Positions 44,452 through 55,871 of a stretch of DNA of 64,000 bases are shown here, one piece after another (within the stretch, counting starts at the first letter, position 1; every line of letters begins with the position of its first letter). The stretch comes from Halioglobus maricola (GTDB lineage Bacteria; Pseudomonadota; Gammaproteobacteria; Pseudomonadales; Halieaceae), in assembly GCF_009388985.1 (NCBI RefSeq), contig NZ_CP036422.1, forward strand, positions 393,501 to 457,500. Direction: 5' to 3'. A program made the position numbers and the translations under genes. The notes below the pieces were generated by a model. That model ran no database searches. It was not told where the DNA came from and saw only the letters and a program-made list of their open reading frames with translations.

Positions 44452-46827
44452 GTGACCGCTGTCAGCCTCAAGGGTTTCCTGCTTAGTCGAAATTGGCGCG
44501 ATACGCCCGGCGGGGTTGAGCTGGAGCTGTGGTTTGTCACCGACGAAGGCCCGCTGTGCGCGCTGATCCATGGCGAAAAAAGTACTTTTTTCCTTTCTCA
44601 TGAAGATCTCGACACCGCGCAGGGCCTGCTGTCGGGTCAACCCGGGGTGGAGGTTCGGCCACTGGCACTGCGGGATTTCCAGCACCGCGAGGTCGCCGGG
44701 GTGTATTGCGAGAGTTACCGCAGGGGGCGGCAGCTTGCCGATGCGCTGGTCACTGCTGGCTGTGAGCCGCTTGAAGCGGACATCAATCCGGCAGACCGCT
44801 ACCTGATGGAACGTTTTGTCGCCGGCGGTGCTGAGCTGCGCGGCACAGTGAGCCAGCGCAGCGGGCATTTGTGGATGGAGAACCCGGCCATACGTGGCGC
44901 GGATTACCGACCGCAGCTGAAAGTTGTCTCCTACGACATCGAAACTGCGATGGAGGGTGTGCAGCTTTTCTCCATTGGCGCCCATGGTGTTGATGCCAAT
45001 GGTGAAGAGCAGCGCCATGTATTCATGCTGGGCGAGGGCGCAAGTCAGGATTTCGTGCAGGCCTGCCCCACCCAGGATGCGGTTTTACAGGCGTTCCTCG
45101 ATTGGTTGGAGGACTATGACCCTGACGTGTTGATTGGCTGGAATGTCGTAAACTTCGACACCTGGTACCTGCAGCGGATTGCCGAGCACACGGGCCGTCG
45201 ATTATTGCTGGGCCGCGGTCGCCGGCCGTTGCATTGGCGCGAGCTGGATGATGAGGGCGTGCGCCGCACGGTGCAGTGTCCCGGGCGGGTAATCCTCGAC
45301 GGCATCGAGTTGCTGCGGGCAGCGTTCTACCGTTTTGAGAGCTTCTCCCTGCAGAACGTCGCCCAGGAGTTGCTGGGGGAAGGCAAGCTGATTCACAGCC
45401 CGGATCGGGGTGAGGAGATCGGTCGGCTGTTTCAGGGGGACAAGACTGCGCTCGCCGAATACAACCTGAAGGATTGTGAGCTGGTCTCGCGTATTTTCGA
45501 CCACACCCATTTGCTCGATTTTGCCATCGCGCGCTCTCGCATGACCGGCCTGAACATGGACCGGCTCGGTGGTTCGGTGGCGTCATTCGACAATCTTTAC
45601 CTTCCCAGTCTGCACCGTGCCGGATATGTGGCCCCGAATGCCAGCAAGGACCTCACCGCCAGCCCCGGTGGTTTCGTGCTCGAATCAATGCCCGGGATCT
45701 ACGACCATGTGCTGGTGCTGGATTTCAAAAGCCTCTACCCCAGCATTATTCGCACTTTCCATATCGACCCGCTGGGTCTCGCGCTCGGCACGAGGCACGG
45801 GTCCGAAGGCGATGAAGAGACAGACGAGCAGGCAACCGTACCCGGCTTTCTCGGGGCGCGATTTATCCGCGAGGGCCATATCCTGCCAGGCTTGATTGCG
45901 GACCTCTGGGAGCGCCGCGACGAGGCGCGCGCCGCGCAGGATGCGCCGCTGTCGCAGGCGATCAAGATTATTATGAATTCCTTCTACGGCGTGCTCGGCT
46001 CAACCGGGTGTCGGTTCTTCGATGCGCGATTGGCGAGTTCTATTACGCGCCGTGGTCACGAGATCATTCAGCGCACCCAGGAGTACATTGAGGCGGCCGG
46101 CCATCGGGTGATCTACGGCGACACCGACTCGGTATTCGTGTGGATTCACGAGGCTCAAAGCGATGAGGACGCCGAGCGCGCGGGCAAGGCGCTGGAGCAG
46201 GCGCTGAACCAGTGGTGGAGTGAAGAGCTAGAGCGCGAATTTGGCCTCGAAAGTGTGCTGGAATTAGAGTTTGAAACCCACTACCGGCGCTTTCTGATGC
46301 CGACTATCCGCGGATCCGACAAAGGCAGCAAGAAGCGTTATGCCGGGGTCATCCGCTCTGGGGGTGAGGATCATCTCGTCTTCAAGGGGCTGGAGAACGT
46401 GCGTACCGACTGGACTCGCCTGGCCAGGGATTTTCAGGAGGAGCTGTATCGCAGGGTTTTCTTCGGTGAACCGTTTGCCGAATATGTGCGGGAAACGGCA
46501 GCCAGGCTGCGCGCGGGTGAGCTTGACGACCAGCTCGTCTACCGCAAACGCCTGCGCAGGAAATTGGATGAGTACCAGCGCAATGTGCCGCCGCATGTGC
46601 AGGCCGCTCGCCTCTATCCGGAACGCGGTATGACCCCGCCGAGGCGGGGAGACTGGGTCGAGTACCTACTGACGACGGCAGGTGCGGAACCGGCTGAGGC
46701 CGCGCTGGCGCCCGTGGATCACGAGCAGTACCTGGAGCGCCAGTTGCAGCCTGTGGCCGATGGTATTCTCGGCTTCGTCGGAACGTCCTTTGACGAGCTC
46801 GTGAATAGTCAGATCGGGTTGTTCTAA
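44452..46827 (+). CDS. polB: DNA polymerase II
   Basis: A 791-residue family B polymerase, the repair and translesion enzyme of gammaproteobacteria. The 3'-5' exonuclease has VVSYDIETAMEG (Exo I, about 162-173) and VLIGWNVVNFDTWYLQ (Exo II, about 226-241). Polymerase motifs are VLDFKSLYPSIIRTF (motif A, about 421-435), KIIMNSFYGVLGS (motif B) and VIYGDTDSVFVWI (motif C with DTD, about 553-565), then RGSDKGSKKRYAG. The start is GTG at 44452. I looked for a LexA box before it and found none matching CTGT-N8-ACAG. The pentapeptide gene runs divergently 84 bases away. Confidence 0.94.
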   Translation: MTAVSLKGFLLSRNWRDTPGGVELELWFVTDEGPLCALIHGEKSTFFLSHEDLDTAQGLLSGQPGVEVRPLALRDFQHREVAGVYCESYRRGRQLADALVTAGCEPLEADINPADRYLMERFVAGGAELRGTVSQRSGHLWMENPAIRGADYRPQLKVVSYDIETAMEGVQLFSIGAHGVDANGEEQRHVFMLGEGASQDFVQACPTQDAVLQAFLDWLEDYDPDVLIGWNVVNFDTWYLQRIAEHTGRRLLLGRGRRPLHWRELDDEGVRRTVQCPGRVILDGIELLRAAFYRFESFSLQNVAQELLGEGKLIHSPDRGEEIGRLFQGDKTALAEYNLKDCELVSRIFDHTHLLDFAIARSRMTGLNMDRLGGSVASFDNLYLPSLHRAGYVAPNASKDLTASPGGFVLESMPGIYDHVLVLDFKSLYPSIIRTFHIDPLGLALGTRHGSEGDEETDEQATVPGFLGARFIREGHILPGLIADLWERRDEARAAQDAPLSQAIKIIMNSFYGVLGSTGCRFFDARLASSITRRGHEIIQRTQEYIEAAGHRVIYGDTDSVFVWIHEAQSDEDAERAGKALEQALNQWWSEELEREFGLESVLELEFETHYRRFLMPTIRGSDKGSKKRYAGVIRSGGEDHLVFKGLENVRTDWTRLARDFQEELYRRVFFGEPFAEYVRETAARLRAGELDDQLVYRKRLRRKLDEYQRNVPPHVQAARLYPERGMTPPRRGDWVEYLLTTAGAEPAEAALAPVDHEQYLERQLQPVADGILGFVGTSFDELVNSQIGLF

Positions 46828-46838
46828 CTGCTGATAGA

Positions 46839-47840
46839 TTAGCCGCCGAAGAACTCGTTCCGCAGGGCAGGATATTCCTCGGCCTTGAGACGCGGCCCGT
46901 AGTTGGCGACAATTTTGCCCGCCGCCAGGCTAGCGAAGCGCCCAGCTGTGGGGAAATCCTCGCCGCGGGTAATCGCATACAGGAACGCGCCGGCGAACAT
47001 GTCGCCTGCACCGTTGCTGTCGACAGCGTGCACCTTGTGTGGAGGGATCTCGGCCAGGTGTTCGCCGTCAAAGGTGATTGCGCCCTCGGCACCGCGGGTA
47101 ATCACAAAGGTGTCTGCCACCTGCTTGATTTTTTCCATCGCGACCTCGAGGTTGTCAGTCTCGCCCCAGCCCAGGGCCTCGGCTTCGTTGCAGAACACCA
47201 GGTTCACACGCTCGCCAATCATCTCCTGCAGGCCGTCGCGGAAGAACTCAACCATGCCGGGATCGGAGAAGCTCAACGAGGTTTTTACACCAGCGGCCTC
47301 GGCGATCTCGCGACCGCGGATCGCGGCAGCGCGGCCAGTGGGAGACGTCACCACGTAGCCTTCCATATAGAAGTATTCAGACTGCTCGATCGCCTCAGGC
47401 ACCAGTTGCTCTACCGACAGGGTCTCGCTGATGGACAGATTGGTGTTCATGCTGCGCTCGGCATCGGGTGAAATCAGCACCAGGCATTTTCCGGTGGTGC
47501 CCTCTGCCCGCTCACCGGTGAGGCAGTGTTCTACGCCGGCGGTTTCGAGGTCGGCGATATAGATGTCGCCGTCAGCGTCGTTGGCCACTTTGCAGGACAT
47601 AAACGTCGGATTACCGAACTGGGCGGTGGCAATCATGGAGTTGCCGGCGCTGCCACCACTGGCGTGGCTGGCTTTCACCAGATGGCCCGCCAGATGGCCC
47701 AGCAGTTCACTCTGGCGCTCTGCGTCTACCAGCGTCATCATGCCTTTGTCGACATTCATCGCGGCCAGTTCGCTGTCTTCTACCTTGATTTCGGTGTCTA
47801 CCAGCGCAGCGCCTATTCCGTAAGCGGCATACTTCTTCAT
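46839..47840 (-). CDS. PfkB-family kinase, probably adenosine or sugar kinase
   Basis: A 333-residue ribokinase-fold kinase. SGGSAGNSMIATAQFG (about 61-76) forms the substrate site, and the PfkB C-terminal signature with the catalytic base is VHAVDSNGAGDMFAGAFLYA (about 269-288, DSNGAGD where most members have DTxGAGD). MNTNLSIS at about 131-138 and VFCNEAEALGW at about 218-228 are typical of the branch often labelled adenosine kinase in gammaproteobacteria. The substrate is not proven. It converges on polB, with 11 bases between stops, and is divergent from mrcB. Confidence 0.82.
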   Translation of the reverse strand: MKKYAAYGIGAALVDTEIKVEDSELAAMNVDKGMMTLVDAERQSELLGHLAGHLVKASHASGGSAGNSMIATAQFGNPTFMSCKVANDADGDIYIADLETAGVEHCLTGERAEGTTGKCLVLISPDAERSMNTNLSISETLSVEQLVPEAIEQSEYFYMEGYVVTSPTGRAAAIRGREIAEAAGVKTSLSFSDPGMVEFFRDGLQEMIGERVNLVFCNEAEALGWGETDNLEVAMEKIKQVADTFVITRGAEGAITFDGEHLAEIPPHKVHAVDSNGAGDMFAGAFLYAITRGEDFPTAGRFASLAAGKIVANYGPRLKAEEYPALRNEFFGG

Positions 47841-47925
47841 TGTTCGGTCGTCCTCAGTTGATTCAGCCGGCTATTATCCGGATTCGTTGATCTATTGAAA
47901 GAGGCCTGGTGTACACTTCCGACCC

Positions 47926-50175
47926 ATGTTCAAAACTCGCCGTATTCTCGCCAAACTCTTTGTTGTTGCGCTCGTCATCGGGGCCGGCTTTCTTATCTAC
48001 CTTGACGCCCGGATCACCTCCACATTTACCGACAAAATGTGGGAATTGCCCGCCAAGGTGTACGCCAGGCCGCTGGAGCTCTATGTCGGTGCCGAGCTGA
48101 GTCCGGACGACCTCGCCTATGAGCTCGAGGTTTTGGGGTATCGCAAGGTCCGCCATGCGAGTGGCCCGGGGCAGGTGGCCCGGAATCGCAATCGTTTCGA
48201 AATTTTCACCCGCGGTTTTAATTTTCCCGGAGAGAGTGAGCCCGCCAGACGGGTGACGCTCGAACTGGGGGCAACGCGCCTGCAGGGAATTACCAGCGGC
48301 GGTGCCAATGTCGATCTGATGCGCCTGGACCCAGTGCAGATTGGAGGCATCTATCCGTCCCACGGTGAAGATCGCCTGCTGGTGCAGCTCGCGGATGTCC
48401 CCACTACGCTTTGGCAGGGTTTGCTGGCGGTGGAGGACCGAGATTTTTACAGCCACTGGGGGTTCTCGATTACCGGCATAGCGCGCGCGGCGCTCAGTAA
48501 TGTGCGCTCGGGTCAGGTTGTGGCCGGCGGCAGCACGATTACCCAGCAGTTGGTCAAAAATTACTACCTCACGCCGGAGCGTACCCTGGTGCGCAAACTC
48601 ACGGAAGTGTTGATGGCTGTCCTGCTGGAGTTGCACTATGAGAAAGATCAAATTCTGGAGAGCTACCTGAACGAAGTTTATCTCGGCCAGGAGGGCCCGC
48701 GGGCTATTCACGGTTTTTCACTGGCGGCCCGGCACTACTTCGATACACCTTTGGAACAGCTCGGACTGCATCAGCAGGCTCTGTTGGTGGGCATGATCAA
48801 GGGCCCTTCACTTTATAACCCCCTGCGCAATCCGCAGCGGGCGTTGGAGCGACGCAATGTGGTTTTGGACGTCATGGCCGGTGAAGGGGTTATCTCTGAC
48901 GAACACGCTCTGGTCGCGAAGGCCATGCCGCTGGGGCTCAATAGTGCGCCGCGTATTCGCAATACCTTCCCGGCCTATCTGGACCTGGTGCGGCGCCAGT
49001 TGCGACGCGACTACCGCGAGGAAGACCTGACCACGCTAGGCCTGAGTATTTTTACTGCCTTCGACCCGCTCTTGCAGCAGAAGCTGGAGCGCAGTACCAC
49101 GGACGTGCTCAAGCAGATTGACAGTAGTGGCGAGCTGCAAAGCGCTTCGATTGTGACCCGATTCGACAGCGGTGAAGTGGCCGCATTGGTCGGTGGACGC
49201 AAAGTGAGTTACGCCGGTTTTAATCGGGCTCTCGATGCTCGCCGGCCCGCGGGTTCATTGCTCAAGCCCGCGGTCTATCTGGCGGCTCTTGAGCGCCCTC
49301 GGGAATACTCGTTGGCCACTATGATCGAGGATAAGCCGATCACTGTTCAGGTGCGTGGCAGCGATGACTGGGAACCGCGTAATTTCGACAGGGAGGCACA
49401 TGGCGATGTGCCGCTGTATCGCGCACTGGCCAAGTCCTACAATCTGGCAACGGCGCGTCTGGGTATGGACCTTGGGATCGATACTGTGGCGGATATGCTG
49501 CGCCGTCTGGGGGTGGAGCGCCCGGTGCCAGAGGTGCCAGCGCTAACGCTCGGTGCGGGTGAGTACTCGCCCATGGATATGGTCGCCATGTACCAGACTA
49601 TCGCCTCCGGAGGGTTCCGCACGCCGCTGCGCAGTATCCGCGATATCGTCGATGCACACGGCGTGCCCCTGCAGCGCTACGATCTGCAATATGAGCGAGA
49701 AGTGAGTTTGCAGGCGGTCTACCTGCTGCAGTACGCCATGCTTGATACCATGAAAGAAGGCACCGGCCGCGGTGCCTATCGCGAGCTGCCTGCCAATCTA
49801 CTGGTGGCCGGCAAGACCGGTACCACCAATGATGGTCGAGATTCCTGGTTTGCCGGTTTCTCCGGTGACCTGTTGGCGGTGAGCTGGATTGGCCGCGACG
49901 ACAATGGCAGCACGGGACTTACCGGCAGCAGTGGTGCACTGCGTGTGTGGTCGCGTTTTATGGCCGGTGCCAGCGAGCGCTCGCTGGCTTATCGCATGCC
50001 CGAGGGCGTAGAGGTCGACTGGATCGATAGCAGCAACGGCATGGTCACAGGCGAGGGCTGCCCCAATGCGGTGAAAATGCCCTTCATTGCGGGTTCACAG
50101 CCGCGGGCGCATACCAACTGCGCGCCCCGCACCTCGCGAATCAAAGGATGGTTCCAGTCCTTATTCGACGACTAG
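47926..50175 (+). CDS. mrcB: Penicillin-binding protein 1B
   Basis: A bifunctional class A PBP that polymerises glycan strands and cross-links peptidoglycan. In 749 residues: membrane anchor at about 9-28; UB2H regulatory domain (about 55-140) where LpoB-like activators bind; GT51 transglycosylase with AVEDRDFYSHWGFSITGIAR (catalytic Glu about 170) and GGSTITQQLVKNYYL; transpeptidase with the active Ser in RPAGSLLKPAVYL (SLLK, about 443), AKSYNLATARLG (SYN, about 504) and VAGKTGTTNDGRDSWFAG (KTG, about 627). The ATG is 86 bases from the divergent kinase gene. The presence of UB2H marks it as PBP1b rather than PBP1a. Confidence 0.95.
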   Translation: MFKTRRILAKLFVVALVIGAGFLIYLDARITSTFTDKMWELPAKVYARPLELYVGAELSPDDLAYELEVLGYRKVRHASGPGQVARNRNRFEIFTRGFNFPGESEPARRVTLELGATRLQGITSGGANVDLMRLDPVQIGGIYPSHGEDRLLVQLADVPTTLWQGLLAVEDRDFYSHWGFSITGIARAALSNVRSGQVVAGGSTITQQLVKNYYLTPERTLVRKLTEVLMAVLLELHYEKDQILESYLNEVYLGQEGPRAIHGFSLAARHYFDTPLEQLGLHQQALLVGMIKGPSLYNPLRNPQRALERRNVVLDVMAGEGVISDEHALVAKAMPLGLNSAPRIRNTFPAYLDLVRRQLRRDYREEDLTTLGLSIFTAFDPLLQQKLERSTTDVLKQIDSSGELQSASIVTRFDSGEVAALVGGRKVSYAGFNRALDARRPAGSLLKPAVYLAALERPREYSLATMIEDKPITVQVRGSDDWEPRNFDREAHGDVPLYRALAKSYNLATARLGMDLGIDTVADMLRRLGVERPVPEVPALTLGAGEYSPMDMVAMYQTIASGGFRTPLRSIRDIVDAHGVPLQRYDLQYEREVSLQAVYLLQYAMLDTMKEGTGRGAYRELPANLLVAGKTGTTNDGRDSWFAGFSGDLLAVSWIGRDDNGSTGLTGSSGALRVWSRFMAGASERSLAYRMPEGVEVDWIDSSNGMVTGEGCPNAVKMPFIAGSQPRAHTNCAPRTSRIKGWFQSLFDD

Positions 50176-50252
50176 AAGGCGTGATCACCGACTTTTAAGT
50201 TACACTGATCGACCACAATAAAAAGCCATCATGTGTTGGTTCGGAGTTGCTT

Positions 50253-50684
50253 TTGCACGCCCCTGTTTTGTTTTCCCGCCTGGCGCTTGGCGCATCGATT
50301 CTGGTGATAGCTGCTTGCGGCACTAATCCTTACTCGTTGCCCACCATCGAGAGCAGCGAGCCCAGCTATGAGGAGCCCTCGGCACCGAGCGAGCCTGCGC
50401 AGGATCGCGAACCTGCGCCAGACAAGGAGGCTGCGACCGGTGGCCACAATGTGCTGATCGACAGGGCAATCGACGTTCGTGCCCAGGGTGATTACGATCG
50501 GGCATTGGGCTATTTACAGCGCGCACAGCGCATTGATCCGGACGATGCGGAAATCTATCTTGAGCTGGCGCGGACGCATTCTGCGATGGGCAATGAGCCC
50601 CAGGCCAAGGCGGTGGCGGAGCGAGGTTTGCTGTACTGTTCTGGCAAGTCGCAGTGCAGTGCCCTGAAGGGCTTGGCGAACTGA
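50253..50684 (+). CDS. TPR-containing lipoprotein
   Basis: A 143-residue exported protein with a lipoprotein signal: hydrophobic start, lipobox VIAAC with the Cys near residue 22, then a Pro/Glu-rich linker (about 28-65). The C-terminal 70 residues carry about two TPR units (AIDVRAQGDYDRALGYLQRA and the following YLELARTHSAMGNEPQAKAV), which usually bind protein partners. The start is TTG; the one at 50253 is six bases after GGAG (50243-50246), a better spacing than the TTG at 50247. It stands 77 bases downstream of mrcB, so it may serve the same envelope task as an LpoB-like helper, but this is only a guess from position. Confidence 0.7.
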   Translation: MHAPVLFSRLALGASILVIAACGTNPYSLPTIESSEPSYEEPSAPSEPAQDREPAPDKEAATGGHNVLIDRAIDVRAQGDYDRALGYLQRAQRIDPDDAEIYLELARTHSAMGNEPQAKAVAERGLLYCSGKSQCSALKGLAN

Positions 50685-50688
50685 GCGT

Positions 50689-52173
50689 TCAGTCCAGGCA
50701 GACCACTTCAAAGCCGTCGTCCCGCGGTTCGAAAACCAGCTGCTGATTGATGCAGGCAGGCATTTCGCCCACTGAATGGCTGACGAAGATCACCTGTGTA
50801 TCTGAGTTCGCCGCAATGTGGTCGATGGCTTGAAGTAGCTGCTTGCGATGAGGGCCGTCCATGCCCAGCGTGGGCTCATCCAGGAGCAAAATTGCGGGTG
50901 ACTTGACCATGGCGCGAGCCAATAACACGACCCGCTGCATGCCGAAGGAAAGTGCGTCGAAGGATTCCCGTGCGAACTCACTCAGGCCCAGAGCAGCCAG
51001 CCACTGTTCCGCCGTGGCCCGTTGGTCGTCCCCCCAGTCGTCGTAGAGGCCGACCGAGTCGAAGAAGCCGGAGATCACGACCTCCAGTGCTTTCATGCCC
51101 TGGGCGAAGTTCAGGTGTAGTTGATTGTCCAACTGGCCATACTTCTGCTTGATATCCCAGATGCTCTCGCCCGAGCCGCGCAGAATGCCGAACAGCGTGA
51201 TGTCCTGGCCATAGGCCTTGTGATTGTCGCCCGTGACGAGGCTTAGCAGGGTGCTTTTACCACAGCCATTGGGCCCGGAGACAGCGCAGTGTTGGCCGCG
51301 TCCAAACGTCCAGTGCACATTTTTCAGTACCTGCAGATCGCCATAGCTCACATTAACACCGCGTAATTGCAGTAGTGGCGTGCCCGCATCGATTGTGTAG
51401 GGACGGGGTGCCGGCGGCGGGAGCTCTGCCAGCGCCGGCAGTGTCGGGTTCATGAGTTGGTCCACAACGGGGTTGGCCAGCACGGTACTTTTTTCGCCAC
51501 AGCTCGCCACCTTGCCGCCATCGAGGACGAGAACATGTGAGGTGGCAGGAGGCAGGTCTGCCAGCTGGCGGCAGAGCACCAGGACCTGCAGTTGCGAGCC
51601 TGGCGAGTGCATGAGCTCGTCCAGCACGGCCCGCAGTTCCCGCTGGGTTGCGCGATCCAGGCCATCCAGTGGGCTGTCGAGAATCAGTAGCGCCGGTTCG
51701 CTCAGAATCGCGGCAACCAACAGGCTCTTGCGCATTTCGCCGGTGGAAATGTAGCGCAGACCGCGGTCGAGAATATGGGTGATTCCCAGGCGCTCCACCC
51801 AGTCATGGAAACCCGGTGATTCCGCTCTGCCAGCGAGAATCAGGTTTCTGACCAGGGTGCCTGGGTCGCTAGCATCGGCACGGGTCTCTGAGTCGTCGAG
51901 TTTTTTGTCGCGCTCGATCAGGGCCCGGGTTTGCTCAAAGCACACATAGGCCACACCTTGCTGCAGTAGCGCCGGAGATCGTTCAAATTGTCCCGAGTAG
52001 TGTTTGGCCTGGCCGCTCAGAATCCTGGCGAGACTGGTCTTGCCGCTGCCGTTGGGGCCCAGCACTGCCCACTGTTCGCCGGGCAATAGCTGCCAATTGA
52101 TATCTTGCAGGGCAGGAAGGGCGCGGTACACCAGTTGAACCTGGTGAAGCGACAAGATGGGCGTTGCAGACAT
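50689..52173 (-). CDS. Twin ABC ATPase, ModF/PhrA-like
   Basis: A 494-residue soluble protein with two ABC ATPase domains in tandem. The first has Walker A GPNGSGKTSLARI (about 39-51) and a signature-like STGEMRKSLL (about 143). The second has GPNGCGKSTLLSLV (about 299-312), LSFGMQRVVLLARAM (about 402-416) and Walker B AILLLDEPTLGMDGPH (about 419-434). This layout fits ModF (PhrA), linked to molybdenum in E. coli but without a settled role. No ModA, ModB, ModC or membrane permease is near, so a transport role is doubtful. It converges on the TPR gene with a 4-base gap and is divergent from the NUDIX gene. Confidence 0.78.
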   Translation of the reverse strand: MSATPILSLHQVQLVYRALPALQDINWQLLPGEQWAVLGPNGSGKTSLARILSGQAKHYSGQFERSPALLQQGVAYVCFEQTRALIERDKKLDDSETRADASDPGTLVRNLILAGRAESPGFHDWVERLGITHILDRGLRYISTGEMRKSLLVAAILSEPALLILDSPLDGLDRATQRELRAVLDELMHSPGSQLQVLVLCRQLADLPPATSHVLVLDGGKVASCGEKSTVLANPVVDQLMNPTLPALAELPPPAPRPYTIDAGTPLLQLRGVNVSYGDLQVLKNVHWTFGRGQHCAVSGPNGCGKSTLLSLVTGDNHKAYGQDITLFGILRGSGESIWDIKQKYGQLDNQLHLNFAQGMKALEVVISGFFDSVGLYDDWGDDQRATAEQWLAALGLSEFARESFDALSFGMQRVVLLARAMVKSPAILLLDEPTLGMDGPHRKQLLQAIDHIAANSDTQVIFVSHSVGEMPACINQQLVFEPRDDGFEVVCLD

Positions 52174-52250
52174 CGATGTTCCTTATTGGCCGGCCTTGTG
52201 TCTAACGGTTGGGGCTGGCTTAATCCGTGCGGGAATAGCTGGAGTTAACA

Positions 52251-52871
52251 GTGTCTGTACCACTGCTGCAAATAATTGAGACGGGGCTTGCGGGCCACCG
52301 GCCTTCTCGCCCCTGGCTGCGACGCCTGCGCAAGCGCTCCGCCGTTGCCCTGGTTCTCCAGGTGCGCGAGGGCGAGCTGCACATTTTAATGATCAAGCGG
52401 GCGGAAAGGGAAGGGGATCCCTGGTCGGGTCACATGGCTTTCCCCGGCGGGCGGATGGACAAAGCTGACGCCCACGGTTTCGCCGTCGCAGTGCGTGAGA
52501 CAGAAGAAGAAGTCGGGCTGCAGCTGGAGCCTACGGACCGCTGTATTGGTCGGCTCTCGGATATCAACACCCGCCCTGGCAGGGGAGCTCTGGGCATGAT
52601 CGTCAGCGCCTTTGTGTTCCGCCTGGAGCGGGAAGTTGAATTGAGGCCCAATTACGAGGTCGCCGAAGTTGTGTGGGTGCCGCTGGAATTTCTGCTCGAT
52701 CCTGACAACCGCGAGAAAATGGTTTGGCCGTACAAGGGCATGGAAATCCCTATGCCCTGCTACATGTATGAGGGCCGGCGTATCTGGGGCCTGTCGCTGA
52801 TGATGTTGGATGAATTGATGGATTTGGTGGAGGGCGATAACCCCAGGCGCGAGCGCTGGCGCAGGCGCTAG
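52251..52871 (+). CDS. NUDIX hydrolase, CoA-pyrophosphatase type
   Basis: A 206-residue NUDIX protein. HMAFPGGRMDKADAHGFAVA and the adjoining VRETEEEVGLQLE (about 61-93) form the Nudix box with the RExxEE core. The preceding VREGELHILMIKRAE and the FPGG pattern resemble the CoA diphosphatase group (E. coli YeaB/NudL), which cleaves CoA and acyl-CoAs. The start is GTG with GGAG 6 bases upstream. It is divergent from the twin ATPase gene and converges on the next gene with two bases between stops. The precise substrate is unproven. Confidence 0.8.
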   Translation: MSVPLLQIIETGLAGHRPSRPWLRRLRKRSAVALVLQVREGELHILMIKRAEREGDPWSGHMAFPGGRMDKADAHGFAVAVRETEEEVGLQLEPTDRCIGRLSDINTRPGRGALGMIVSAFVFRLEREVELRPNYEVAEVVWVPLEFLLDPDNREKMVWPYKGMEIPMPCYMYEGRRIWGLSLMMLDELMDLVEGDNPRRERWRRR

Positions 52872-52873
52872 CG

Positions 52874-54516
<1,643 letters not shown>

Positions 54517-55797
54517 TTACAGGGCCGCAAAGGCGCCGCGAGCGGCGTCTACGGTGGCGTCGATGTCGGCGTCGGTATGAGCGCTGGACATAAAGCCTGC
54601 TTCGTACGATGCCGGTGCCAGATAAACGCCGGCCTCAAGCATCAGGTGGAAGAAGCGGTTGAAGGCTTCTGTGTCACAGGCCATGACCTGGCGGTAGTTC
54701 TCAATCTGGCTGGCGTTGGTGAAAAAGCCGCCGAACATCGTGCCGCGATGGTTGGTGGTGAAGGCGACGCCCGCGCGGTCGGCCGCGTCCTGCAGGCCCG
54801 CACAGAGATTTTCCGTGCGCGCAAACAGGGGCTCATAAAAGCCATCGGCAGAAATAATGTCGAGCGTGGCGAGTCCCGCTGCCATGGCGATCGGGTTACC
54901 GGACAAGGTGCCGGCCTGGTAAACCGGTCCCAGCGGCGCTATCTGTTCCATGATTTCCCGCTTGCCGCCAAAGGCACCCACCGGCATGCCGCCACCGATG
55001 ACCTTGCCGAGTGTAGTGAGGTCGGCCTCCACGCCGAAATAGCCCTGCGCGCCCTCAAGGCCGAAGCGGAAACCGGTCATTACCTCATCCAGGATCAGGA
55101 CGGCGCCACTGGCATCACAACATTCGCGCAGTGTCTCCAGGAAGCCGGGGGCGGGCGGTATGCAGTTCATATTGCCGGCCACCGGTTCAACGATGACGCA
55201 GGCGATGCTGTCGCCGTGTTCTGCGAAGGCAGCCCGAACGCCCTCAGGGTCGTTGTAATTCAGGGTCATGGTGTGGTCGGCGAGAGCGGCGGGTACCCCG
55301 GGGGAGCTGGGTACGCCCATGGTGAGAGCGCCGGAGCCGGCTTTAACCAGCAGTGAATCCGAGTGGCCGTGGTAGCAGCCCTCAAACTTCACGATCGTAT
55401 CGCGCCCGGTATAGCCCCGTGCCAGTCGAATTGCGCTCATGGTGGCTTCGGTGCCGGAGTTCACCATGCGCACCATGTCCATGCCGGGCATGATGGCGCA
55501 AATACGGTCGGCGAGTTCTATCTCCAGCTCGGTGGGGGCTCCAAAGCTCAGGCCCTTTTCACTTTGCTTGATAACGGCCTCGCGCACAGCCGGGTGATTG
55601 TGGCCCATCAGCATGGGCCCCCAGGACAGTACGTAATCGATGTAGGCCTTGCCCTCACAGTCGTAGACCCTGGCGCCATCACTTCGCTCGATGAAAATCG
55701 GGGTGCCACCGACAGCCTTGAAGGCGCGCACCGGGGAGTTCACGCCCCCGGGGATGTGCTGGCAGGCGCGATCGAAAAGTTCTGTTGAGCTGCTCAT
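54517..55797 (-). CDS. hemL: Glutamate-1-semialdehyde 2,1-aminomutase
   Basis: HemL is a PLP enzyme that turns glutamate-1-semialdehyde into 5-aminolevulinate, the substrate of HemB next door. The 426-residue protein starts [20 protein letters not shown] at 55797; a frame extending to 55866 adds a non-conserved tail. Motifs are [30 protein letters not shown] (about 120-139), [22 protein letters not shown] (about 243-254) and the PLP lysine in [18 protein letters not shown] (about 265-282). The order hemJ-hemL-hemB on one strand groups three haem genes. Confidence 0.95.
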   Translation of the reverse strand: MSSSTELFDRACQHIPGGVNSPVRAFKAVGGTPIFIERSDGARVYDCEGKAYIDYVLSWGPMLMGHNHPAVREAVIKQSEKGLSFGAPTELEIELADRICAIMPGMDMVRMVNSGTEATMSAIRLARGYTGRDTIVKFEGCYHGHSDSLLVKAGSGALTMGVPSSPGVPAALADHTMTLNYNDPEGVRAAFAEHGDSIACVIVEPVAGNMNCIPPAPGFLETLRECCDASGAVLILDEVMTGFRFGLEGAQGYFGVEADLTTLGKVIGGGMPVGAFGGKREIMEQIAPLGPVYQAGTLSGNPIAMAAGLATLDIISADGFYEPLFARTENLCAGLQDAADRAGVAFTTNHRGTMFGGFFTNASQIENYRQVMACDTEAFNRFFHLMLEAGVYLAPASYEAGFMSSAHTDADIDATVDAARGAFAAL

Positions 55798-55871
55798 TTG
55801 GCGGTGGTTCCTTGGTCGTATCTGGCTGGGAGGGGAATTATCCGGTGTTGGGGGGATAATATCCACCAGGC

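Noticed and set aside
44430..44470. Possible LexA box before DNA polymerase II
   Set aside because: CTGT is present near 44446, but the matching ACAG at the right distance is missing.
44368..45018. N-terminal extension of the pentapeptide gene
   Set aside because: It lies antisense to polB; the ATG at 44367 has a good ribosome site and starts the conserved part.
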